Source: Candidatus Zambryskibacteria bacterium CG11_big_fil_rev_8_21_14_0_20_42_18 (GTDB taxonomy: Bacteria; Patescibacteriota; Minisyncoccia; Phycocordibacterales; Zambryskibacteraceae). From it: DNA of 11,057 nt. Below the pieces are notes generated by a model, which was not told the DNA's origin, made no database searches, and saw only the letters and a program-made list of their open reading frames with translations. Numbering within the stretch: position 1 is the stretch's first letter; each line of letters begins with the position of its first letter. The translations under genes were made by a program, and so were the position numbers. Location: contig PCVB01000004.1 in NCBI GenBank assembly GCA_002787855.1, positions 1 to 11,057 of the forward strand, in the 5' to 3' direction. Shown piece after piece: positions 5,294 through 11,057 of this stretch.

Positions 5294-6843
5294 GCTTCTC
5301 TAGAGCCTACAGCGCGCAAACAAACCTTTTATCCGTTATTCCTATTTCTGTTGAAACAGATATTTCACGCGGGTTAAATGCTTTCAATATTGTTGGCCTT
5401 GCGGACAAGGCGGTTGAGGAGGCGCGCGACCGCGTTTCAGCGGCGATAAAAAATTCCGGCTTCGATTCTCCCAAAGCCAAGAATCACAAAATTATTATTT
5501 CGCTAGCTCCAGCGGATCAGAAGAAAGAGGGGACAGCCTTTGATGTCGCTATCGCCCTCTCATATCTTGCTGCCAATAAAGATATTATCTTCGACCCTGA
5601 AAATAAATTGTTTCTTGGTGAATTATCTTTGGATGGCAAAACAAGACCAGTGCGCGGTATCCTGCCCGTCGCGCGTTTCGCTAAACAAAATGGTTTCAAA
5701 GAACTTTATGTCCCCATGGATAATGTTCGCGAAGCGGCTATCATCGACGGCATAGATATTTTCGGTGTCTCATCACTTACAGACTTGATCGAACATCTTT
5801 CCCCTCGACGTGGCTCGGGGCAAGCCAGTAGCAAGAAAATAGAGAAGGCCGAATTGACAATAGTGGATGATATAAAATCTTTTTCAAACATAGATTTTTC
5901 TGATATCAGAGGGCAGGAGAGGGCTAAGCGCGGACTACTGATAGCCGCCGCTGGTGGACATAATTCTGCCATGTACGGCCCACCAGGGACAGGGAAAACC
6001 ATGCTTGCCAAAGCCTTTGCAGGAATTCTCCCGAAACTTACTTTCGAAGAGGCGCTCGAAGCCACTAGTATTCACTCCGTAGCCGGGACACTTTTAGAAA
6101 CCTTTATTACTAATCCTCCTTTCCGCGCCCCACACCATACTGCCTCATATGTTTCACTTGTCGGAGGAGGGGCGACACCAAAACCGGGAGAGATTACTCT
6201 GGCTCACTGCGGAGTCCTTTTCATGGATGAGTTTCCAGAATTCGAAAGGAGAGTGATAGAAAGTTTGCGTCAACCCCTAGAAGACAAGGTGATATCCATT
6301 TCACGAGCAAAAGGCACGGCACTTTTTCCAGCCAATGTTTCACTCATCGCCGCGATGAATCCCTGTCCTTGTGGAAATTATGGTTTCCGAGGTAAGCCTT
6401 GCGTCTGTACACCATCAACCCTTGCAAGATACAGAAGGAAAATGTCCGGACCGATCATGGATCGTATAGATATCTGGTTGGAAGTGGACAGAGTTTTGCC
6501 AAGCGATCTCTCTGGCGTTTCCGAAGGTGAAAAAAGTGAGATTTTCCGAGCAAAAGTTGAGAGCGCGAGAGAGATGCAAAAAAATCGCTTTAATAAAAGT
6601 GGAAAAAAAATATTGCGCAATTCTGAAATGAGCGCACGAGATATGGTAACCCTTATTACTTTAGATAAAGAGTCCCGGAAGACACTTGACCTCGCCGCTG
6701 AACGATTGGGATTCTCTCCCCGCGTCTATCACAGGATGATGAAAGTAGCTCGCACCATCGCTGACCTTGAAGGTAATGAGGAAATTAAAAATACTCACAT
6801 CTTAGAAGCGGTAGAGTATCGCCCTAAAAAGTTTGACGTATAA
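5290..6843 (+). CDS. comM: ComM/YifB family Mg-chelatase-like AAA+ ATPase
   Basis: Hexameric AAA+ helicase that in naturally competent bacteria widens heteroduplex by branch migration during recombination of imported DNA. From the ATG at 5290 it has 517 residues, the usual size. The order is an N-terminal ChlI/Lon-like domain (about 1-170, ISRGLNAFNIVGLADKAVEE), a variable linker (about 171-188), Walker A GPPGTGKTM (230-238), Walker B VLFMDEF (309-315), MNPCPCG with C359, C361, C371 and C373 in a small cysteine cluster, MDRIDIWLEV (arginine region) and a C-terminal lid with sensor-2-like SPRVYHRMMKVARTIADLEG. I rejected the TTG at 5272 because the ATG overlaps the dksA-like stop and gives the standard MSFSRAYSA start. 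A GC-rich imperfect palindrome (5801-5826) encodes part of the linker. The stop lies 6 bases from the end of the convergent peptidase gene. Confidence 0.95.
   Translation: MSFSRAYSAQTNLLSVIPISVETDISRGLNAFNIVGLADKAVEEARDRVSAAIKNSGFDSPKAKNHKIIISLAPADQKKEGTAFDVAIALSYLAANKDIIFDPENKLFLGELSLDGKTRPVRGILPVARFAKQNGFKELYVPMDNVREAAIIDGIDIFGVSSLTDLIEHLSPRRGSGQASSKKIEKAELTIVDDIKSFSNIDFSDIRGQERAKRGLLIAAAGGHNSAMYGPPGTGKTMLAKAFAGILPKLTFEEALEATSIHSVAGTLLETFITNPPFRAPHHTASYVSLVGGGATPKPGEITLAHCGVLFMDEFPEFERRVIESLRQPLEDKVISISRAKGTALFPANVSLIAAMNPCPCGNYGFRGKPCVCTPSTLARYRRKMSGPIMDRIDIWLEVDRVLPSDLSGVSEGEKSEIFRAKVESAREMQKNRFNKSGKKILRNSEMSARDMVTLITLDKESRKTLDLAAERLGFSPRVYHRMMKVARTIADLEGNEEIKNTHILEAVEYRPKKFDV
5801..5826 (+). 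repeat. REP-like GC-rich imperfect palindrome inside the comM linker
   Basis: CCCCTCGACGTGGCTCGGGG followed by CAAGCC stands out against its AT-richer surroundings. It resembles the widespread REP type CCCTTCGACTCCGCTCAGGG, as I recall it, in layout: C-run, TCGA, centre, CTCG/A, G-run. It encodes SPRRGSGQA at the junction between the N-terminal and ATPase domains, where length changes are tolerated. It is a different sequence from the palindrome of the transposase at 10.0-10.7 kb. Confidence 0.4.
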
Positions 6844-6846
6844 CTA

Positions 6847-6869
6847 GCGCTAAAATGGATTCTTAGCGC
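6847..6869. repeat. Inverted repeat GCGCTAA/TTAGCGC at the comM-peptidase convergence
   Basis: Arms at 6847-6853 and 6863-6869 (7 bp perfect, 9-base loop) lie just after the comM stop and span the last codons of the convergent peptidase gene. Neither side has a T tract, so it is at most a weak bidirectional termination signal. Confidence 0.3.
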
Positions 6870-7931
6870 CGCGAACTTCGAAGTGAATATGCGGGCCAGT
6901 TGATCTACCAGTGCTACCCACAGCTCCTATCACTTGCCCTTGGTCAACATGCTGGCCATTGACAACATTATTTTTACTCATATGCGCATAAAGAGTTTGT
7001 GTCCCATTGGCATGACTGATAACCACATAAAGTCCGTAACCGCCGTTATAACCACTAGCACGAGAAACTATTACTTTACCTTCTGCTGAAGCAAGAATAG
7101 GGGTACCCTTCGGAGCGGCGAGATCAACACCGTTGTTACCATGAAGTCCTTGACTCTTTCTACCCCCAACAATTGGTCGCAGATAGTAACCAGCATAAAC
7201 TGGATAATTCTGTGATATCTGTGACCGGGAAGTCTTTGCTCTAGAAACTTGAGTGGCGCTAATGACGCCATTGGGAATAATAATGACATCACCTACTTTG
7301 ATCTTGGTGTTAGAAGCCAAATCATTGTATAAAAGAATATCTTCTAGGTCTGCTTTATATTTGGTGGCAAGAGATTTGAGCGTATCACCACTTTTAACAG
7401 TATGACGGACACCGGATATTGGAAGGATGACCAATTCTTGACCCTCTTTGATGGCACTAGCTTTGATATTGTTGGCCCAGAGAATAGTATTGGTGGAAAC
7501 TCCAAACATCTTGGCAATTTCACCCAGGGTGTCGCCTTTCCGTACAACATAGACACTAATCTCTCCGGTACCTGATTTACCGAGGTCAATAAAAACTTCA
7601 TTACCCGAGCCATTAGATTCAAGGGCGACTTGATCAACAATAGCGATTTCAGCACCACCGGTGCCGGTAGGGTTAATATTTAAATACCCCTCAAGAAGAC
7701 TCATGGTCTGAGAATTGCCCATTTCTAAAACTTCCGGCATGCGGAGGATCTCGCCCGCTTGGCTTGCGGCATATACTTGGATAGTAACTGGCGCCAAGAC
7801 AAAAAGAGCAAGTATCAAAACTGCTCTGAAAATATTCTTTTTGGGTTCAATCTTTCGTTTACTAATATATAAGGGTTAAACTGTTCATCAGTATAACTGT
7901 CGATCAGGATAGCCTCTTTTCTAATAGGCAT
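6850..7931 (-). CDS. LysM-LysM-M23 peptidoglycan endopeptidase, N-terminus in another frame (-1 shift)
   Basis: Zinc endopeptidase of the lysostaphin/LytM type, expected at the membrane face toward the cell wall, cutting peptidoglycan cross-links. Numbering from the in-frame TTG at 7818: hydrophobic segment 1-18 (ILALFVLAPVTIQVYA), a linker, LysM1 about 88-133 (VVRKGDTLGEIAKMFGV), LysM2 about 137-182 (TVKSGDTLKSLATKY), then M23 about 205-322. Zinc ligands H226 and D232 (HGNNGVD) and H312, plus H279 (LYAHM) and H310 (GPHIHFE), are present, so the enzyme should be active. The TTG start would remove the basic residues before the membrane segment. In-frame codons upstream (KRKIEPKKNIFRAV) are signal-like, but no ATG, GTG or TTG exists before the stop at 7876-7878. 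The ATG at 7931 lies in the other frame and joins through CCCAAAA at 7845-7839. It could instead start at AUU (7851 or 7866). It ends 6 bases from comM, tail to tail. Confidence 0.85.
7815..7931 (-). CDS. 38-codon ORF, probable N-terminal part of the M23 peptidase
   Basis: ATG at 7931-7929, stop TGA at 7817-7815. It begins MPIRKEAILIDSYTDEQF and continues NPYILVNERLNPK before it would diverge into RIFSEQF. The sequence looks protein-like (charged cytoplasmic tail ending in a basic cluster) and overlaps the peptidase frame for more than 50 bases. If the ribosome slips back one base at CCCAAAA, NPK continues directly as KNIFRAVLILALFVLAP, giving a cytoplasmic tail, basic stop and membrane anchor. 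GGCTC/GAGCC (4-base loop) forms a small hairpin immediately before the ATG. Alone it would be a 38-residue peptide with no recognisable function. Confidence 0.5.
   Translation of the reverse strand: MPIRKEAILIDSYTDEQFNPYILVNERLNPKRIFSEQF
7839..7845 (-). other. Slippery heptamer C CCA AAA, candidate -1 frameshift site (or indel)
   Basis: In the frame of the ATG at 7931 the minus strand reads AAC CCA AAA AGA, so CCCAAAA sits exactly as X XXY YYZ. A -1 slip re-pairs CCC AAA and continues AAG AAT ATT in the peptidase frame. The same result would follow from one missing A in the AAAAA run (7842-7838), so a sequencing or assembly error or a true mutation is equally compatible. Confidence 0.45.
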
Positions 7932-7944
7932 GGCTCTGTTGAGC

Positions 7945-7950
7945 CGTATA
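7945..7950 (-). promoter_or_regulatory. Weak -10-like box upstream of the M23 peptidase
   Basis: TATACG on the minus strand, 13 bases before the ATG at 7931, with no TG extension and a poor -35. A second TATACT (7895-7890) lies inside the 38-codon ORF and could serve a start nearer the peptidase frame. The gap 7932-8037 between the two divergent genes holds nothing else I can identify. Confidence 0.25.
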
Positions 7951-8021
7951 ACGGTATATTTTCGTTCTGCTTAATTCATTGTACTCCTTAGGGCACCCGC
8001 GTCAATCGAGTTCTCAACATA

Positions 8022-8030
8022 TGCTATAGT
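8022..8030 (+). promoter_or_regulatory. uvrD extended -10, leaderless arrangement
   Basis: TGC at 8022-8024 followed by TATAGT at 8025-8030: an extended -10 with a 5/6 hexamer. Seven bases (gttcaaa) separate it from the ATG at 8038, so +1 should be the start codon itself. No good -35 is seen 16-18 bp upstream, which extended -10 promoters tolerate. Confidence 0.65.
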
Positions 8031-8037
8031 GTTCAAA

Positions 8038-9996
8038 ATGTCTCAAAAAATCTCGGAAAATCTCAATCCTCAACAGCAAAAAGCCGTTACGTCTATAAAT
8101 GGTCCGTTGTTGGTATTAGCGGGTGCCGGCGCGGGAAAAACCAAAACCATTGCAGAAAGAATACGCCATTTGGTCCAAACTGGTGTCAATCCACAAGCTA
8201 TTTTGGCCATTACCTTTACCAACAAGGCAGCAAGAGAGATGAGTGAGCGTATAGAACACGGACTACGAAGTGACCTGCCTACCTATAGAGATCTTGGTAG
8301 TTACGAAAAACCCTTTGTAAGTACTTTTCATTCATTGGGAGTCTACATCTTAAGAGAGCAATCAGAAAAAGCGGGCATAAAAAGGCATTTTACCATTTTC
8401 GACCGAGACGATAGTAAAAAGGCGGTAAAGGAAACACTTTTAGACCTTAACCTCGACCCCAAACTACACGATCCAAGTCGTATTATGGGAATAATCTCTA
8501 AAGAAAAGGGGGGTGGTCATAGTGCAGAAGATTATATTCGTTCAAACAAACATGGATACTTCCCCAACGTAGTAAAACAAGTTTGGCCGAAGTATGAAAA
8601 AATTCTTGTGCGAGATAGTGCCTTAGACTTCGATGACCTGTTACTTAAAACCATGACTCTTCTAAACAATAATCGGGAGGTACGAGAGTTTTACCAAAAA
8701 ACTTGGGAGTATGTACACATAGACGAGTATCAAGACACCAATCGTGTTCAATACGAAATCTCAAAAATGCTGGTGGGAGAGAAAAGAAATATTTGTGTCG
8801 TAGGAGATGTAGACCAAAATATTTATTCTTGGCGCGGAGCAGATATAAAAAATATTTTAGACTTCGAAAAAGATTACCCGAATGCAGAAATAATAACTCT
8901 AGAAGAAAATTATCGTTCCACTAAAACAATTCTAGAAGCAGCCAATGCCGTAATAGAGAAAAATAAAATTAGACTCAAAAAAAATCTTTTTACCAGTAAT
9001 ACTTCTGGTGAAAAAATTTCTTGGTTCAAAGGATTCGATGAGATAAGCGAGGCGGAATTTATCGCTTTAAAAACAGAGGCGCTAATAAAATCTCATGTTC
9101 CTCCAGAAGAAATTGCTGTCCTCTACCGAGCAAACTTCCAATCACGCGTGCTTGAGGAGGCGTTTATGAACCACGGACTCCCGTATCAACTCCTCGGTAC
9201 TCGCTTCTTCGAACGCAAGGAAGTTAAAGATATTATTTCTTATCTACGTTCTGCATTGAATCCTGAAAGTCTTTCTGACTTTAAGCGTATCATCAACACA
9301 CCAATACGCGGGATAGGCAAAACTACTGTGCAAAAAATTTTTTCTGGAGAAGAAAACTCCCTTCCACAAGCAATGAAAATGAAACTGGAAAATTTTAGAA
9401 CCCTCCTCACACAAATAGCTCTCGTCTCGAAAGAAAATAAACCCAGCGAGACAATATCTTTTATCATTAAAGAATCTGGCCTTGAACAAGAGTGGAAAGA
9501 AAGTGGAGAAGATGGTGGAGCCAGACTAGAAAATGCTTACGAACTTGCCAATTTCGCTTCTCGTTATGATAAAGAGGGGCCCGAAGAGGGTATTTTAAAT
9601 TTTCTCGCAGATGCGGCTCTACAAAGCGACCAAGATGAGATGAGAGATGGGGAAAAGGCCGTGCGCCTAATGACTGTGCATGCTTCAAAAGGTTTAGAGT
9701 TCGATGTTGTCTTTATAGCAGGGCTTGAGGATGGACTCTTTCCGCATCAGAGGGTAAGTGATGACAATGCGACCCAAGAAAAAGTGGAGGAAGAGAGAAG
9801 ACTTTTCTACGTCGCGCTCACTCGCGCGCGTAAAAAAGTTTTTCTATCTTATGCAGAGACGCGCACCGTCTTTGGTAGGAGGCAGGTGAGTATGCCCTCC
9901 GAATTTATTTTCGACATACCAGAGACTCTTTTGTTAGCAGAAGAAATAGAGGAGTCTCTTCCATACCGAAGACCACTTTTAGAAATAGATTTCTAG
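8038..9996 (+). CDS. UvrD/PcrA-type superfamily 1 DNA helicase
   Basis: 3'-5' helicase for nucleotide excision repair, replication restart and removal of recombinase filaments. From the ATG at 8038 it has 652 residues: Q motif NPQQQKAV, Walker A GAGAGKT (K34), motif Ia AITFTNKAAREM, motif II DEYQDTN (229-235), motif III GDVDQNIYSWRG (256-267), motif IV LEENYRST and VLYRANFQSR, motif V RLMTVHASKGLEFD (about 543-556) and motif VI ERRLFYVALTRAR (about 586-598). About 55 residues follow motif VI, so the long C-terminal extension that binds RNA polymerase in PcrA/UvrD is missing. I reject the GTG at 8029, which overlaps the -10 box. It is divergent from the M23 peptidase and ends 50 bases before the transposase ATG. 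UvrD and PcrA cannot be told apart here, so no symbol is given. Confidence 0.95.
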   Translation: MSQKISENLNPQQQKAVTSINGPLLVLAGAGAGKTKTIAERIRHLVQTGVNPQAILAITFTNKAAREMSERIEHGLRSDLPTYRDLGSYEKPFVSTFHSLGVYILREQSEKAGIKRHFTIFDRDDSKKAVKETLLDLNLDPKLHDPSRIMGIISKEKGGGHSAEDYIRSNKHGYFPNVVKQVWPKYEKILVRDSALDFDDLLLKTMTLLNNNREVREFYQKTWEYVHIDEYQDTNRVQYEISKMLVGEKRNICVVGDVDQNIYSWRGADIKNILDFEKDYPNAEIITLEENYRSTKTILEAANAVIEKNKIRLKKNLFTSNTSGEKISWFKGFDEISEAEFIALKTEALIKSHVPPEEIAVLYRANFQSRVLEEAFMNHGLPYQLLGTRFFERKEVKDIISYLRSALNPESLSDFKRIINTPIRGIGKTTVQKIFSGEENSLPQAMKMKLENFRTLLTQIALVSKENKPSETISFIIKESGLEQEWKESGEDGGARLENAYELANFASRYDKEGPEEGILNFLADAALQSDQDEMRDGEKAVRLMTVHASKGLEFDVVFIAGLEDGLFPHQRVSDDNATQEKVEEERRLFYVALTRARKKVFLSYAETRTVFGRRQVSMPSEFIFDIPETLLLAEEIEESLPYRRPLLEIDF

Positions 9997-10010
9997 GCAA
10001 TTATAGCATA

Positions 10011-10027
10011 TCGACTCCCGGTTTCGA
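10011..10027 (+). repeat. REP-like palindrome, copy 1 (imperfect), upstream of the transposase
   Basis: TCGACTCCCGGTTTCGA differs at two positions from the perfect palindrome TCGAAACCCGGTTTCGA found twice further on. It overlaps the probable -35 (TCGACT, 10011-10016) of the transposase promoter, so binding by the transposase could repress its own gene. Confidence 0.65.
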
Positions 10028-10039
10028 CAGTGTTATACT
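10011..10039 (+). promoter_or_regulatory. RAYT transposase promoter, extended -10, leaderless arrangement
   Basis: -35-like TCGACT (10011-10016), 17-bp spacer, TGT then TATACT (10034-10039; 5/6 match). Seven bases (aaattat) separate the -10 from the ATG at 10047, so the transcript should begin at the start codon. Confidence 0.65.
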
Positions 10040-10046
10040 AAATTAT

Positions 10047-10712
10047 ATGAGAAATATTAGACTAGTCGAGGGTGAAATCTATCATGTGTTAAACAGGGGG
10101 GTTGATAGGAGATTAATTTTTCAGCAACAATCAGATCTGGAGAGATTTTTTGATGGTATGCAGAATTTCAACACCCTCAAACCCATAGGGCACCTACCTC
10201 GTTCTCGAAACCCGGTTTCGATAGATCAAAAACTGGTAGATTTTATCGCGTATAACCTTAACCCCAACCATTTTCATTTCATTTTGAAACAACTTACAGA
10301 AAAAGGCATTGAGAGGTTTATACATAGGCTCACGATATCTCATTCAAAATACTTTAATTTAAAATACAGCAGAACTGGCACCTTGTTTCAGGGTAGATTT
10401 AAGGCAATTCACGTCGATTCAAATGAGTACCTCCTCCATTTAAGCGCATATGTAAATCTAAACGACGCAGCGCACGCACACGAAAGTAAACCGAAATTAT
10501 CCAAATCAAGTTGGAAAGAATATATCGGTGAATCGAAAGAAAAATTTTGTGATAAATCAATAATACTTGAGCAATTTAAAAATAGAGAGAAATACAAAAA
10601 ATTTGCTGAAAGAACCCTTCAAGATATTGTTGACAGGAAAATTCTTATGCTAGAACTAGATAATGACCCCCTATCGAAACCCGGTTTCGATAGGGGGTCA
10701 TATAAAAGATGA
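10047..10712 (+). CDS. REP-associated tyrosine transposase (RAYT, IS200/Y1-Tnp family)
   Basis: 221-residue HUH single-strand nuclease that cuts at short palindromes through a tyrosine-DNA bond. Family landmarks are EIYHVLNRGVDRRLIF (5-24), HUH as NPNHFHF (H75, H77), RTGTLFQGRFKA (109-120), and AYVNLN at the place of the usual YIHLNP, giving candidate nucleophile Y135. The C-terminal 60 residues are lysine-rich and variable. Three copies of a 17-bp palindrome flank or interrupt the gene: before the -35, within codons 53-59 (RNPVSID) in the loop before the HUH strand, and in the last codons (SKPGFDR). All conserved residues appear intact, so the enzyme may be active in REP spread. The TGA overlaps the ksgA ATG. 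Lower-grade codons and the poly-A/T wording (AAAATTTTG) are compatible with transfer but not proof. Confidence 0.92.
   Translation: MRNIRLVEGEIYHVLNRGVDRRLIFQQQSDLERFFDGMQNFNTLKPIGHLPRSRNPVSIDQKLVDFIAYNLNPNHFHFILKQLTEKGIERFIHRLTISHSKYFNLKYSRTGTLFQGRFKAIHVDSNEYLLHLSAYVNLNDAAHAHESKPKLSKSSWKEYIGESKEKFCDKSIILEQFKNREKYKKFAERTLQDIVDRKILMLELDNDPLSKPGFDRGSYKR
10205..10221 (+). repeat. REP-like palindrome, copy 2 (perfect), inside the transposase gene
   Basis: TCGAAACCCGGTTTCGA: 8-bp arms around a central C. It shares the downstream TAG with copy 3. It encodes part of the loop just before the HUH-bearing strand. Confidence 0.8.
10663..10701 (+). repeat. REP-like palindrome, copy 3, extended to 19-bp arms at the transposase 3' end
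   Basis: Perfect inverted repeat with arms 10663-10681 and 10683-10701 around a single central C (10682). The core 10674-10690 is the same 17-mer as copy 2; the arms extend outward through TAGGGGGTCAT and its complement. It encodes the transposase C-terminus and ends 7 bases before the ksgA ATG. The AGGGGG of the right arm is 11 bases before that ATG and would be hidden if the hairpin forms. No T tract follows, so it is not a typical terminator. Confidence 0.85.
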
Positions 10713-11057
10713 GAGTAAAAAAGTCATTGGGGCAACATTTTTTGAAAAGCGAGAGGGCGCTAAACTTGATCGTTGAGACTGGAAACATTCGTGAGAATGA
10801 GACAGTGCTTGAGATTGGCCCTGGGATGGGGGCGTTGACTGAAAAACTCTTGGCTACTGGCTGTCAGGTCTTAGCGATAGAAAAAGATGATGAACTTTTC
10901 GAATTGCTAAGACAAAAATATGAAAAAGAAATTTCTTCTGGGCAACTTAACCTTATACATGATGATATTTTGAACTTACAACTTACAACTTACAACTTAC
11001 AACTCGGAAGATACAAATTAATTTCAAATATTCCATACAATCTCACCGGCGTCATCA
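10709..11057 (+). CDS. ksgA: 16S rRNA dimethyladenosine transferase KsgA/RsmA, 3' part beyond the window
   Basis: SAM-dependent enzyme that dimethylates the two adjacent adenines of helix 45 in 16S rRNA late in 30S assembly. 116 codons are visible: KKSLGQHFL at the N-terminus, motif I LEIGPGMGALT (34-44), acidic E58 in IEKDDEL, D85/D86 in HDDIL, and motif IV NIPYN (107-111), which flips the target adenine. Between HDDIL and motif IV the loop is encoded by a 7-bp tandem repeat (10974-11004). The ATG overlaps the transposase TGA (ATGA). No promoter of its own is convincing: TATAAA at 10701-10706 is only two bases from the ATG. Expression may depend on the transposase transcript and on coupled translation. 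About 60% of the usual 260-280 residues are missing at the window edge. Confidence 0.96.
   Translation, partial: MRVKKSLGQHFLKSERALNLIVETGNIRENETVLEIGPGMGALTEKLLATGCQVLAIEKDDELFELLRQKYEKEISSGQLNLIHDDILNLQLTTYNLQLGRYKLISNIPYNLTGVI
10974..11004 (+). repeat. Heptanucleotide tandem repeat (ACTTACA)4 plus ACT within ksgA
   Basis: Four perfect 7-bp units and three bases of a fifth. The repeat encodes LQLTTYNLQ in the variable loop before motif IV. Seven is not a multiple of three, so gain or loss of one unit would shift the ksgA frame; three units would be neutral. Confidence 0.85.

Noticed and set aside
5706..6065. Minus-strand 119-codon ORF opposite comM
   Set aside because: It lies fully opposite well-conserved ComM coding sequence and has no family features; part of it is only the reverse reading of the GC-rich palindrome.
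6847..6869. Intrinsic bidirectional terminator between comM and the peptidase gene
   Set aside because: The 7-bp stem has no T tract on either side and overlaps coding sequence, so it is listed only as a weak inverted repeat.
7344..7658. 104-codon ORF in another frame of the M23 peptidase gene
   Set aside because: It is a shadow of the LysM region, with no start signal and no recognisable domain.
7816..7818. TTG as the true start of the M23 peptidase
   Set aside because: It would begin inside the hydrophobic segment with no basic residues before it, while coding-like sequence with Lys/Arg continues upstream.
8029..8037. GTG start for uvrD (adds MFK)
   Set aside because: The GTG overlaps the -10 TATAGT; the ATG at 8038 sits at the predicted +1.
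10701..10706. TATAAA as a ksgA -10 box
   Set aside because: It ends two bases before the ATG, so a transcript from it would start downstream of the start codon; no supporting -35 was found.
1..11057. tRNA, rRNA, CRISPR array, toxin-antitoxin pair, phage or alternative genetic code
   Set aside because: No cloverleaf, spaced direct repeats, or phage or TA proteins were found, and TGA is used as a normal stop in nusA, the dksA-like gene and the transposase.

Overview
The window looks like a chromosomal piece of a Candidatus Patescibacteria (CPR) genome, probably Parcubacteria-like. The grounds are moderately AT-rich DNA, tightly packed housekeeping genes, short CPR-style proteins, few Shine-Dalgarno sequences, a lone nusA without rimP or infB beside it, and a HUH transposase of the REP-associated kind. 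TAA, TAG and TGA all act as stops, so the standard bacterial code applies. The phylum call is inference from gene style; no marker was compared with a database.

Layout. Positions 1-3027 are on the minus strand. Read in transcription order, they are nusA and ppa (4-base overlap), a secreted charged coiled-coil protein, a small acidic one-pass membrane protein, a hairpin terminator, and clpP, which is cut by the window edge just before its catalytic serine. A divergent promoter pair at about 3100-3180 separates nusA from a plus-strand cluster: rpsO, a NYN-domain protein, an unknown one-pass membrane protein, a DksA/TraR-type zinc finger protein and comM (the last two overlap by 4 bases). A LysM-LysM-M23 cell wall peptidase converges on comM from the minus strand. 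Its membrane-targeting N-terminus is in another frame, across a slippery CCCAAAA. Divergent from it are uvrD/pcrA, a RAYT (REP-associated tyrosine transposase) gene carrying three copies of a 17-bp palindrome, and the first third of ksgA/rsmA, whose ATG overlaps the transposase stop.

The most striking shared signal is an extended -10 element, TGnTAnnnT. It lies 6-7 bases before the start codon of rpsO, dksA, uvrD and the transposase, so the predicted +1 is the first base of the start codon: leaderless transcripts. clpP has the same element about 11 bases upstream. nusA has the best promoter (TTGACA-16-TGCTATACT) and is the clear exception, with a leader of roughly 68 nt that can fold into a 14-bp GGAA-capped hairpin. 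The two non-Watson-Crick pairs of that hairpin are G-U only in the nusA-sense RNA.

The genes cover general information processing (NusA, S15, KsgA, UvrD, DksA-like), phosphate metabolism (Ppa), proteolysis (ClpP), DNA uptake and recombination (ComM) and envelope upkeep (M23 peptidase and two unknown envelope proteins). No tRNA, rRNA, CRISPR array, phage or defence island was seen. No gene-free stretch exceeds 300 bases; the longest are 3028-3182 and 7932-8037, both divergent promoter regions.
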